Shown: positions 55,243 to 59,350 of the stretch, piece after piece | Layout of the letters: every line of letters begins with the position of its first letter | How positions within the stretch are numbered: position 1 is the first letter of the stretch | Source of the DNA: Piezodorus guildinii | Lineage: Eukaryota > Arthropoda > Insecta > Hemiptera > Pentatomidae | Length of the DNA: 64,000 bases | Assembly: GCA_023052935.1 (NCBI GenBank) | Contig: CM041292.1 | Coordinates: 118,044,936-118,108,935, forward strand | Direction of reading: 5' to 3' | Position numbers and translations under genes: made by a program | The notes under the pieces: model-generated | What the model was told of the DNA's origin: nothing | The model's input: only the letters and a program-made list of their open reading frames with translations | Databases searched by the model: none

Positions 55243-58200
55243 TATTTATTTTTTTTTTTATTATTAAGGAAACTTACAAAAAATTATTAAGTAATTTATT
55301 GTTTATATTTGAAATTTATATATTTCATAATATATTAGTTTCTATTAAATTACTATTAGAAAACTGGATTTTATAAAACAAAATTTAGATAATTTATTTT
55401 ATTTATTAATAGAAAACTAATGTTTCTTCTACACAAGAATAATTATTGATGGATTAAATTTCAACTAACTTTTAAAATATTTGATAGTTATAAATTTTCA
55501 GTCATAGGATTCATGAGGTTGATCTGCTTAATATATCTGCGACTCACCTGAAAATGAAGATGAAAAGAACTAGGAGAGAGAAAAAAACAGCTACATTATC
55601 CATTGTCCGAAGCATGACAAAAAGTTGCCTCCTAAGGTTAGGCATAAATCTCACTAGTTTGAGTATTCGAAGAAGACGGAATGTACGAAGAACACTCAAA
55701 CCAGAGCTTCCTTCCCGTTCACCAAGAAATGTTTGTCCAAGTTCAACAACACTGTTTCAGGAAACAAAAACAAGCATTGCTTTATAAAATAAAAACATAT
55801 AATCTCAGAAAATGTACTGTTAATTTGACAATTATCAATTATATTTAAAATAATAACGGGCAGATTGTTTCTATAAAAAAATATATGATTATTACCTTAA
55901 AACTACAATAACACCATCAAAAACATTAAACCCATTGCTGATATATCCAAAAGGGCCTTCGGCTATTACTTTGAAAAACATTTCTAAAGCAAATATTGTA
56001 GAGAATACAATATTGCTTGTTTCCACTACAGCAGTAAGTCCTTCAGGCTGAAAAAATATAATTTTAAAAATAATTTGTAATATTTTTACACAACAAATAA
56101 TTTGTCATACTGTTTTAAACTGTGTAGAATTTATGCAAAATTCTTTCGGTAACAAAATTATTTGAACAAAAATTAAATGGTGTTTACATATACTTTACTG
56201 GGCTTACTTTTAATATTATAAAGTTTCAAAGTACAATTCCCAGGTAAGTTACATTGAATATATGTGCCACTTGAGAGCATGCACCATGGCTTGTGCTGGT
56301 CATAGTTTGACATCATTCTTTAGCTAGGAAATGTGTAGTTATTAAAGTGGGGTGGCCAATGATATACTGATATTTGCTACACAGAAAACTGCAAGAAACT
56401 TCTGATATTCTATGCTTCTTCTTAAACTTCTCATATTCCACTATATAGGCTCTAAATGATCATTTAGAGAATCAATGTGATGTGAAGTGTTTAATAATGG
56501 TTGAATCATTGTTTTTATTTTAATGTACAATTCAGGTGTTCAGAAGTTATTACATTTTAGACATCATATTTACATTTTTGAAATCCATATATAATAGTTA
56601 CCTGATTATGATGTTCAATGCCCATACTTAAAGTGTTTGATGAGGATAGCAACTAGTATCCCTCTTTGAAAATAATCATGTTCTACAATATTTTTTATTC
56701 CTCTTCTGATTCCTGCCAAAAAGCAATGCTTGAAACACAAACAGCCTTTCATTAAGCAACCTATTTTTTTTCTTGGTATCCTTTCTCCCTGCAAATGAAC
56801 AAAAATAAATGTTACAATTATCTGGATAAAAAAGAATAATGTATATTAAAGAAATAAAAATAAATTCTTTGCTTCATGTATATATTATGTTCACTGCTCC
56901 AGGATAATATGTTAACATAACAGAATTTTTTTTTTTAACAAATTAAGATTAAAGTAAATTCAATGGATTTCTCAGGATGTTCAGTAAAATTTCCTTTTGA
57001 TAATTATAATTTTGTTTGTAGTAACACAAAATATTATAATATCTTTAGAACTATTTGATGGAATGTATTTTAAATTAAAAAAAAATTAAGCAAATGATTA
57101 TGGATTAGATTATTTATTTATTTTTTATAATCAACAAATCTTACTGTATTTGGTCGTAAGGCCAACTCAGTGTCCGCCCATGTGAAGTGAGGCTGTAAAA
57201 CTCCCTTACTAAGAGAGTTGAAGAGGGAGTCGAGAGCAGGTTGTCCAGTCGGGAGAGCAGCACTCAGTGCACCGCTCAATGCCAGCAATTCTTGGCATGT
57301 CATTGCCGCAGTTCCAATTCCAGAGGTCTGACAAACAAGAAACATTTTCTTATCATATTTTTTCTCTTTTAGTATTCTTATTTTAGATATAAATGTATTT
57401 TTATTGTGCCATTCCAAAAGAATTTTATTCATTATCATTACATCACCATTTTCGAGTATCTATCATGTAATTTATATTTTTGATTGCTTCTTTTTGGCTT
57501 AAGACTTTCAATAGACACACAGTTTTTTGGTTGTTCTGTTTGAATGTACAGAAAAGCCATCACAAGAATAACAGAACAACTAAAGCATTGAGATCAAAAG
57601 CTTGCTAAAGAAGCAATAAAAAATATATGAAAATATAAAATGCTTGATAGATACTTGAACATGGCTTAAACATTCATTTTTTGAAACCTCTTACATACAG
57701 AAAATTAAAACAAAAACGTAAATGCTTTAAATTTACAATCAATAATTTAAAAAAAATGCATTATGACCTGAAAATGATAAACATTTTTCTAGCGGTGACT
57801 TGGTAAATAGCTTAAATAGATAAAGTACTTTAAGATATTACCTGACATTGGGGTTGGAGGCTGCCATCTCCTGCTTGTGACATTTTTTCTGCAGATGTTG
57901 GAGCTTCACCATGAAGTAGGACTACCTCTGAAAACATTACACTGCTCCTTCGGCGACCAGGACTCTCAGGAACAGCAAGAAGGCTTCCACCCTATTTAAA
58001 ATAATGTATGCCTTCTTTAAGATAGTGGGATTCAACATTTTTTTGTTTAATATAATATATTGGTGGAAAACATTTATGAAATATAAGAACATTATATCAC
58101 TCTAGAATGAAGAGATAAATAATAGTAGTTATGTGTTATTGAGATATTTGTATAAAAAATGATGTTACAAATAAATTTATAGGCTAAAAATACAATACCA

Positions 58201-59350
58201 CATAATGTTGTTTGAGTTAAAGGAATCAGGTAAGAATATGATTTGTTATATATTATTGATGTAGCAGTAATTTTTTTTAAAGATACATATTTAATAAAAA
58301 ATTCATGCAAATTACAAGTTACTAAAAGTCAGCAGTACTTCTACGTTTCTATGGGCTGGAAAGACATAATTTTATAGCCTAGCACTGGAATATGTCTCCA
58401 ATAAGGGTGGACAGAAATACTCTTAATGCACAGTATATGTTAAAGCTGATTTTATTATAGATGGTTCATAATATTCTGGTATTTGAAAAATCAGGAATAC
58501 AGGAAAAAAATTTAGAGGTGGTTAGAAAATCTAGTTTTCAAGAATTTCAAAAATAAGCAAAGGGTTGCTGATGAAGTCAATGAATAATGATAATGAAAGG
58601 TTGAAAGTAATAGATTAAATATTTTTAAGAAGATAAGATAAGTCACAATCCTAGTGCTTATAACATGAAAATGGCACATGTGAGAAGAAATATAGAGCTT
58701 TTTTTTAGTACACGTATAAATTATTATGAAGATTACGAAATAGATTATTTTTCCTATTGTTATTTGTGATTAGATTAGAGAGATTAGCCTTTATTATTCA
58801 TGATGAAGTTCTGCCTTTCTATCACCAGGGGAGATCTGTTCTACTAAAAACTAATTTATCTTTCATAAGAGTTACTTTTTTTTTTCTATATCCTAGAAAT
58901 TAAAAAAAAAAGGGAATATATTTCTAATAATCTTTTGTAGGAAATAATCAAAAAGGAATTGGTTATTAAAGTTATAGAGTATTAGGCAGTGGAATAAAAG
59001 AACCTTGTACTAGACAGCTTGTTTATTACTGCTATATATACAAACAACATGGCGCAGGGGACGCTACCAACTGGACTGAACTGTTTGTTGTTGGGCTGCT
59101 TTACACCTAGGTGGAAGTTCAGTGCCACAACTATCTTTACATATACAATCGATATTTAACATTGGTTAGTATGAGTTAAATTTTATATTATCAAACTTCA
59201 TTAAAATTTATAAACTCTTTTTATAATAAAATAGTGATAGAAATACCTCTTGGTGAGACGCTGGTGGCCGAAGGAGCCCATGAGCAGGCTTAGGGCTTGG
59301 CCCTCCTGGCTCTTCAGTTCCTTCTTCTTCATCCTCCTTTTTTCCTTCAG
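15826..59350 (-). CDS. Ca-alpha1T: T-type (Cav3) voltage-gated calcium channel alpha-1 subunit, 5' part missing
   Basis: This encodes the pore-forming subunit of a low-voltage-activated calcium channel in the plasma membrane. Thirty successive exon positions (104 to 290 nt), one of them with alternative exons, were assembled by splice sites and phase; they give about 1,650 codons ending at the stop at 15826. They encode the distal I-II linker, domains II, III and IV (each S1-S6 with a P-loop), the long II-III linker, the short III-IV linker and the C-tail. Filter residues are E in TQEDW (II), D in SRDGW (III) and D in TGDNW (IV). This is the T-type pattern; L-, N- and P-type channels have E in all four domains. 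S4 segments carry arginines at every third or fourth position, for example [14 protein letters not shown]. The first exon seen begins mid-codon, so domain I lies upstream, probably outside the window. One exon (56602-56788) has an extra base that shifts the frame. Exons at 53324-53438 and 42869-43025 are alternatives. Confidence 0.97.
16000..17362. other. Cav3 intron with a GC-richer unidentified fragment
   Basis: Bases about 16320-16560 are less AT-rich than their surroundings and may be an old repeat; I do not recognise it. An (AT)n tract lies at about 16580-16620. No exon fits the phases here. Confidence 0.5.
17363..17566 (-). CDS. Ca-alpha1T: Cav3 exon 29: C-tail
   Basis: Sixty-eight codons in phase 0 at both ends, with acceptor ATTTCAG and donor CAG|GTTGGT. 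Acidic and serine-rich, including ILVPPPYSE, a PPxY-like motif that could bind WW domains (inference). Confidence 0.88.
17739..17914 (-). CDS. Ca-alpha1T: Cav3 exon 28: C-tail
   Basis: In phase 1 then 0, with acceptor ATTTAG and donor AGA|GTAATT. Basic start ([16 protein letters not shown]), then proline-rich ([14 protein letters not shown]). Confidence 0.88.
18129..18321 (-). CDS. Ca-alpha1T: Cav3 exon 27: acidic proximal C-tail
   Basis: In phase 0 then 1, with acceptor TTTACAG and donor ACA|GTAAGT. It encodes a very acidic helix ([25 protein letters not shown]) following KHLEES, then a serine/proline-rich stretch. It is cytoplasmic. Confidence 0.92.
18960..19690 (-). pseudogene. decayed RTE-like LINE reverse transcriptase C-terminal fragment
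   Basis: Lying in the intron between channel exons 27 and 26, on the same strand. Shifting frames give SKTKYM, then a [19 protein letters not shown] segment (like the YLGS...EIKRRI block after the reverse transcriptase active site) and, further on, [10 protein letters not shown], a degraded version of the basic terminal motif. The order and strand fit a LINE 3' end. It is more diverged than the copies at 1-4882 and is a different family. Confidence 0.7.
19683..19735. repeat. AT-dinucleotide tract
   Basis: Alternating A/T simple repeat between the two LINE fragments, with a TATAATATAATATAT-type start. Confidence 0.85.
19740..20540 (-). pseudogene. LINE ORF1/gag-like fragment, probable
   Basis: The longest open part is at 20211-20444. 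Pieces such as [51 protein letters not shown] and [13 protein letters not shown] follow the layout of the gag-like ORF1 of jockey-type LINEs (a region before CCHC knuckles). Frames are broken. The assignment rests on remembered family layout only. Confidence 0.45.
21283..21572 (-). CDS. Ca-alpha1T: Cav3 exon 26: domain IV turret, selectivity filter and IVS6
   Basis: At 290 nt this is the longest exon found (acceptor TTTATAG, donor CAG|GTTAAA). It encodes [20 protein letters not shown], with the domain IV filter aspartate, a cysteine-rich loop, IVS6 ([17 protein letters not shown]) and KHLEES at the start of the C-tail. Confidence 0.98.
21573..22445. other. Cav3 intron with long poly(T)
   Basis: It contains a 32-base T run at 21856-21887 and shorter ones near 22131 and 22331. 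No gene seen. Confidence 0.7.
22446..22595 (-). CDS. Ca-alpha1T: Cav3 exon 25: IVS4-S5 and IVS5
   Basis: The acceptor is TATTTTAG and the donor TTAG|GTATAG. It encodes [20 protein letters not shown] and the IVS5 segment [21 protein letters not shown]. Confidence 0.96.
22680..22810 (-). CDS. Ca-alpha1T: Cav3 exon 24: IVS3 and start of IVS4
   Basis: The acceptor is CTTTCAG and the donor AGAG|GTATAA. It encodes [20 protein letters not shown] (IVS3) and [16 protein letters not shown] (IVS4 with the expected spaced arginines). Confidence 0.96.
22811..23811. other. Cav3 intron, nothing recognised
   Basis: About 1 kb between channel exons 24 and 23. I see no repeat family or exon here. Confidence 0.6.
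23812..23921 (-). CDS. Ca-alpha1T: Cav3 exon 23: IVS2
   Basis: In phase 0 then 2, with acceptor TTTTTAG and donor AA|GTAAGT. It encodes [19 protein letters not shown] (IVS2) and the loop to IVS3. Too short to show as a long reading frame, but clear on translation. Confidence 0.95.
24181..24332 (-). CDS. Ca-alpha1T: Cav3 exon 22: IVS1
   Basis: The acceptor is CTCTTAG and the donor AAG|GTAACA. It encodes [18 protein letters not shown], conserved in T-type channels before domain IV, and [19 protein letters not shown] (IVS1). Confidence 0.96.
24509..24701 (-). CDS. Ca-alpha1T: Cav3 exon 21: IIIS6 and III-IV linker
   Basis: The acceptor is TTTCAG and the donor AAA|GTATGC, in phase 0 then 1. It encodes IIIS6 ([20 protein letters not shown]), then a charged helix ([19 protein letters not shown]) forming the III-IV linker. 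Confidence 0.96.
24772..24990 (-). CDS. Ca-alpha1T: Cav3 exon 20: domain III turret and selectivity filter
   Basis: Seventy-three codons in phase 0 at both ends, with acceptor TTTATAG and donor [19 protein letters not shown] ends S5. [16 protein letters not shown] is the pore helix, and [11 protein letters not shown] holds the filter aspartate that separates T-type from other calcium channels. Confidence 0.97.
24991..25653. other. Cav3 intron, nothing recognised
   Basis: Very AT-rich sequence between channel exons 20 and 19, with no feature seen. Confidence 0.6.
25654..25815 (-). CDS. Ca-alpha1T: Cav3 exon 19: voltage sensor IIIS4 and IIIS5
   Basis: The acceptor is CTTATAG and the donor CAG|GTAACC, in phase 0 at both ends. 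It encodes [20 protein letters not shown] (IIIS4) and the near-invariant S4-S5/S5 segment with SLKPIGNIV and FGILGVQ. Confidence 0.97.
25896..26045 (-). CDS. Ca-alpha1T: Cav3 exon 18: IIIS2-S3 loop and IIIS3
   Basis: The acceptor is TTATTAG and the donor AGG|GTAACA, in phase 0 at both ends. It encodes [20 protein letters not shown] (IIIS3) and the start of IIIS4 (FGILR). Confidence 0.96.
26154..26346 (-). CDS. Ca-alpha1T: Cav3 exon 17: IIIS1 and IIIS2
   Basis: The acceptor is TTATTCAG and the donor AAG|GTATGT, in phase 2 then 0. [20 protein letters not shown] is IIIS1; [16 protein letters not shown] is IIIS2. Confidence 0.97.
26430..26671 (-). CDS. Ca-alpha1T: Cav3 exon 16: end of II-III linker
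   Basis: In phase 0 then 2, with acceptor TGTGCAG and donor AG|GTAAAT. A proline/glutamate-rich stretch is followed by the conserved pre-domain III segment ending [13 protein letters not shown], a Cav3 hallmark. Confidence 0.93.
26802..26924 (-). CDS. Ca-alpha1T: Cav3 exon 15: II-III linker
   Basis: Forty-one codons in phase 0 at both ends, with acceptor ACGCAG and donor AAA|GTAATG. It carries [11 protein letters not shown], a serine motif of a kind seen in T-type linkers, then a glutamine/alanine run. As a phase-0 unit it could be skipped without a frame change. Confidence 0.82.
26925..27640. other. Cav3 intron, nothing recognised
   Basis: AT-rich sequence between exons 15 and 14; nothing supported. 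Confidence 0.6.
27641..27782 (-). CDS. Ca-alpha1T: Cav3 exon 14: II-III linker
   Basis: In phase 2 then 0, with acceptor TTCTTAG and donor CAG|GTATTC. Low-complexity asparagine/serine/glutamine-rich sequence with no fold recognised. Confidence 0.8.
27857..27988 (-). CDS. Ca-alpha1T: Cav3 exon 13: II-III linker, basic
   Basis: In phase 2 at both ends, with acceptor CTTTCAG and donor TT|GTATGT. It encodes [20 protein letters not shown], strongly basic and serine-rich, then an acidic and an asparagine-rich run. The RRKS and RRCS sites are plausible kinase targets. Confidence 0.84.
28217..28341 (-). CDS. Ca-alpha1T: Cav3 exon 12: II-III linker
   Basis: In phase 0 then 2, with acceptor GATTTTAG and donor TC|GTAATT. 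The two other frames hit stops quickly. It contains an RRASVS stretch that looks like a basophilic kinase site. Confidence 0.82.
28342..30051. other. Cav3 intron, part before the foldback element
   Basis: A short TA tract lies at 28981-29000. A less AT-rich block at about 29020-29700 may be an old repeat, but I cannot name it. Confidence 0.5.
30052..30493. mobile_element. foldback (MITE-like) element hosting a nested SINE
   Basis: Two inverted arms of about 44 bases, 30052-30095 and 30451-30493, share GGGGAGAA, GTGCAGTCATCAAAA and CTTRATTA with few mismatches. Between them lies the SINE at 30098-30420 and a small palindrome-like remnant. Without the SINE the element would be about 110 bases, a typical short foldback or MITE. 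No transposase is present. Confidence 0.7.
30098..30420 (-). mobile_element. tRNA-derived SINE, copy 1
   Basis: Read on the minus strand from 30417 it opens GGGAGCGGCATGGTCTAGTG, with an A box (TGGTCTAGTGG), and later has a B box (GGTTCGAATCC). These are the internal RNA polymerase III promoter of a tRNA-like head. An unrelated body of about 220 bases follows, ending in an A/T-rich tail. It matches the SINE at 62141-62460. Flanking 11-bp repeats CTTGATTAAGT (30087-30097) and CTTAATTAAGT (30421-30431) are its target-site duplication. Confidence 0.88.
31420..31469 (-). CDS. Ca-alpha1T: candidate alternative Cav3 II-III linker exon
   Basis: The acceptor is TTTTTAG|AGTATT and the donor CCA|GTAATG, enclosing 50 nt open only in the frame that starts in phase 0 ([16 protein letters not shown]). 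It ends in phase 2, exactly like exon 12 (28217-28341). Joined to exon 12 it would hit a stop at once; joined to exon 13 it stays in frame. It would therefore be mutually exclusive with exon 12, or a poison exon. It is short and could be chance. Confidence 0.4.
31716..31885 (-). CDS. Ca-alpha1T: Cav3 exon 11: II-III linker
   Basis: In phase 1 then 0, with acceptor GTTATAG and donor GTG|GTGAGA. Serine/threonine-rich cytoplasmic sequence (for example [18 protein letters not shown]). It leads in phase 0 into either 28217-28341 or the candidate exon 31420-31469. Confidence 0.8.
31975..32110 (-). CDS. Ca-alpha1T: Cav3 exon 10: II-III linker
   Basis: In phase 0 then 1, with acceptor TTGTAAG and donor AAG|GTAAAT. 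Charged, lysine/glutamate-rich sequence ([14 protein letters not shown]). Identity rests on phase, splice sites and position rather than conservation. Confidence 0.78.
32936..32992 (-). repeat. isolated LINE/SINE 3'-tail-like fragment
   Basis: GGGCGTAATGACCTTGCTGT followed by TGATCGCC resembles the 3' tail shared by many arthropod LINEs, next to a T run. There is no attached coding part. The resemblance is from memory, so the call is weak and the strand uncertain. Confidence 0.35.
33600..33890. repeat. dispersed repeat of CTAGCTGACCC type, probable
   Basis: It begins ACTAGCTGACCCAACAGACG and later has GTGAAATTGGTCAAGCAGTT and AGGTGTGATGCG, then TA-rich sequence. This phrase order recalls a common arthropod interspersed repeat; the parent element is not identified here. 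Confidence 0.4.
35068..35208. repeat. 73-bp tandem duplication inside the left Tc1 terminal repeat
   Basis: Two units, starting ATGTATCAAGGTTTTAATGG at 35068 and 35141, differ at few positions. The right terminal repeat has only one unit. Confidence 0.9.
35331..36190 (+). pseudogene. degraded Tc1-like transposase
   Basis: Shifting frames give an N-terminal helix-turn-helix remnant with a [10 protein letters not shown] hook near 35515. The C-terminal catalytic part has [16 protein letters not shown] near 36080 and SLDLNPI near 36170 (DE[D/E]-type region). Many stops and indels are present, and the expected sequence after SLDLNPI is replaced by an inverted copy of internal sequence. Confidence 0.88.
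35971..36272. repeat. internal inverted repeat (foldback) in the Tc1 copy
   Basis: Bases 35971-36062 recur in inverted form at about 36190-36272 with scattered mismatches; for example ACCAAAATGT versus ACATTTTGGT, and AAGCTCGGACTTGG versus CCAAGCCCGAGCTT. Confidence 0.85.
36302..36351. repeat. 25-bp tandem repeat, two copies
   Basis: The unit AATAAGATCCAGGGGATTCC is repeated with a 25-base period just inside the right Tc1 terminal repeat. Confidence 0.8.
36809..36943 (-). CDS. Ca-alpha1T: Cav3 exon 9: start of II-III linker
   Basis: Forty-five codons in phase 0 at both ends, with acceptor TTCTCAG and donor CAG|GTAATA. It starts as a highly charged helix ([17 protein letters not shown]), probably coiled-coil, then turns serine- and cysteine-rich. 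It continues directly from IIS6 in the cytoplasm. Confidence 0.88.
37280..38270 (+). pseudogene. LINE 3' end (reverse transcriptase thumb and tail), frameshifted
   Basis: In the intron between channel exons 9 and 8, opposite strand to the channel. Frames in order give [36 protein letters not shown] and [20 protein letters not shown], the usual C-terminal run of jockey/CR1-type LINE proteins, spread over at least two frames (open parts 37609-37878 and 37683-38099). A non-coding tail with AGGACTTTAGTCCCAGGATA follows to about 38270. The 5' part is missing, as is common for LINEs. Confidence 0.85.
38821..38976 (-). CDS. Ca-alpha1T: Cav3 exon 8: domain II selectivity filter and IIS6
   Basis: The acceptor is ATTTAG and the donor GAG|GTAAAT, in phase 0 at both ends. 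[15 protein letters not shown] holds the domain II filter glutamate. IIS6 ([20 protein letters not shown]) follows, then LVEGF. It joins either turret exon. Confidence 0.97.
38977..42868. other. Cav3 intron between exon 8 and the long turret exon
   Basis: Mostly AT-rich. There is a (TA)n tract at 41115-41162, and less AT-rich blocks at about 39395-39590 and 41580-41930 that look like repeat fragments I cannot name. The alternative turret exons both splice across this interval to exon 8. Confidence 0.6.
41115..41162. repeat. (TA)n microsatellite
   Basis: About 48 bases of pure TA. Confidence 0.95.
42869..43025 (-). CDS. Ca-alpha1T: Cav3 exon 7b: long cysteine-rich alternative IIS5-turret-pore helix exon
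   Basis: It is 157 nt, in phase 2 then 0 (acceptor TTTTCAG, donor CAG|GTACAC). It encodes [12 protein letters not shown], a turret 14 residues longer than the 53-kb exon with five cysteines (FC, EC, NC, HC, CD), then the pore helix [14 protein letters not shown]. It replaces the 53324-53438 exon. Duplicate exons at this position are known in invertebrate T-type channels, where they change sodium versus calcium permeation; their effect here is inferred. Confidence 0.94.
43026..46313. other. Cav3 intron between the two alternative exons, left part
   Basis: No exon or named element seen. About 45290-45440 (minus strand) reads as coding-like sequence in two frames (for example [20 protein letters not shown]) but has no recognised family. 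Bases 45820-46130 look like an old repeat. Confidence 0.5.
46410..46459 (-). ncRNA. hammerhead-ribozyme-like motif, 3' pseudo-LTR
   Basis: Read on the minus strand: CTTGAAAA, a hairpin TGGGG-AAACAA-CCCC, then GAAACGTCGAC. A GAAAC box after a short stem is the second half of a hammerhead core, and its place in the Penelope pseudo-LTR is where such ribozymes are known. The first box (CTGATGA) is degenerate here (CTTGAAA), so cleavage activity is doubtful. Confidence 0.55.
46791..49595 (-). pseudogene. Penelope-type reverse transcriptase with GIY-YIG endonuclease, broken
   Basis: One protein read in four pieces: 49595-48651, an in-frame stop, 48551-48111, a frameshift near 48125 in an A run, 48129-47350, another frameshift near 47390 in an A run, and 47345-46791. 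The reverse transcriptase shows [16 protein letters not shown], a GLPMGGVLS motif and catalytic YIDD. The C-terminal piece is a GIY-YIG endonuclease ([19 protein letters not shown], then KTRINQH), with a zinc-finger-like C..C. The 314-residue N-terminal piece is an asparagine/lysine-rich N-domain. Such enzymes copy RNA at a cut made by the GIY-YIG domain. At least one stop and two frameshifts make it inactive. Confidence 0.93.
49835..49884 (-). ncRNA. hammerhead-ribozyme-like motif, 5' pseudo-LTR
   Basis: Same motif as at 46410-46459, in the upstream repeat. A poly(T)/TTTTA expansion of about 100 bases lies next to it (49723-49834) and is absent from the other copy. Confidence 0.55.
50321..50372 (+). 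ncRNA. hammerhead-ribozyme-like motif, inverted copy
   Basis: Third copy, on the plus strand in the inverted tail: CTTGAAAA, GGGG-AAACAA-CCCC stem-loop, GAAACGTCGAC. The three copies are identical in the core. Confidence 0.55.
50937..51018. repeat. pair of GGGG...CCCC imperfect palindromes
   Basis: GGGGCACTGAGTACCCC (50937-50953) and GGGGTACTGAGTGCCCC (51002-51018) are each near-palindromic and are reverse complements of each other at 16 of 17 positions. A decayed third copy lies near 51140-51165. Confidence 0.7.
51019..53323. other. Cav3 intron, right part before the short turret exon
   Basis: AT-rich sequence with no gene or named element seen. Confidence 0.55.
53324..53438 (-). CDS. Ca-alpha1T: Cav3 exon 7a: short alternative IIS5-turret-pore helix exon
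   Basis: It is 115 nt, entering in phase 2 (acceptor TTGTTTAG) and leaving in phase 0 (donor CAG|GTATAT). It encodes [11 protein letters not shown], a short turret with three cysteines (counting CKF), then the pore helix [14 protein letters not shown]. Its short turret resembles vertebrate T-type domain II. It has identical phases to the exon at 42869-43025, and both encode the same structural slot, so only one can be used per transcript. Confidence 0.94.
53439..55547. other. Cav3 intron between exon 6 and the short turret exon
   Basis: It contains an (AT)n tract at 55194-55232 and several poly(A) runs. No other feature is supported. Confidence 0.6.
55194..55232. repeat. (AT)n microsatellite
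   Basis: About 39 bases of alternating AT in the intron after exon 6. Confidence 0.92.
55548..55751 (-). CDS. Ca-alpha1T: Cav3 exon 6: IIS3-S4, voltage sensor IIS4, first part of IIS5
   Basis: The donor is AG|GTGAGT, leaving phase 2. It encodes the S4 helix [17 protein letters not shown], with arginine or lysine every third residue, then the S4-S5 linker and LFIFIF of IIS5. The final split serine codon (AG + T or C) can be completed by either alternative turret exon. Confidence 0.96.
55896..56047 (-). CDS. Ca-alpha1T: Cav3 exon 5: IIS2 and start of IIS3
   Basis: The acceptor is TTTCAG and the donor AG|GTAATA, in phase 0 then 2. It encodes [19 protein letters not shown] (IIS2 with the conserved acidic residue of the gating charge-transfer centre) and [12 protein letters not shown] (IIS3). 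It matches the Cav3 family closely. Confidence 0.95.
56602..56788 (-). pseudogene. Ca-alpha1T: Cav3 exon 4: entry to domain II and IIS1, with a 1-base frameshift
   Basis: The acceptor is TTTGCAG and the donor CAG|GTAACT. It encodes a cysteine-rich cytoplasmic stretch, then [11 protein letters not shown], the start of IIS1. The exon is 187 nt, but flanking phases (0 and 0) need a multiple of three. An extra base in the TTT run at 56636-56638 (AAA on the coding strand) shifts the frame just before the conserved [12 protein letters not shown] segment, which is intact in the +1 frame. Every other traced exon has the right length, so this is either an assembly or read error or a real null allele. 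Confidence 0.9.
57145..57327 (-). CDS. Ca-alpha1T: Cav3 exon 3 of window: conserved I-II linker block
   Basis: Sixty-one codons in phase 0 at both ends, with acceptor TTTGTCAG and donor ACA|GTAAGA. It carries a helical, alanine/leucine-rich block ([18 protein letters not shown]) that I take to be the conserved part of the T-type I-II linker. It leads into domain II. Confidence 0.88.
57842..57991 (-). CDS. Ca-alpha1T: Cav3 exon 2 of window: I-II linker
   Basis: Fifty codons in phase 0 at both ends, with acceptor AAATAG and donor CAG|GTAATA. It contains an [12 protein letters not shown] stretch that could be a kinase site (RRRSS). It is cytoplasmic linker sequence, poorly conserved and supported by phase and splice sites. 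Confidence 0.8.
57992..59246. other. Cav3 intron, nothing recognised
   Basis: AT-rich sequence between the first two channel exons of the window. A slightly GC-richer patch at 59040-59130 has no clear identity. Confidence 0.55.
59247..59350 (-). CDS. Ca-alpha1T: Cav3 exon 1 of window: I-II linker
   Basis: The acceptor is ATATAG and the donor GAG|GTATTT. It starts in phase 1 (one base from an unseen upstream exon) and ends in phase 0. It is acidic then proline-rich ([14 protein letters not shown]), a cytoplasmic linker with no fold recognised. It is placed by phase continuity with the next exon and by the abrupt rise in codon-like composition. Confidence 0.75.
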
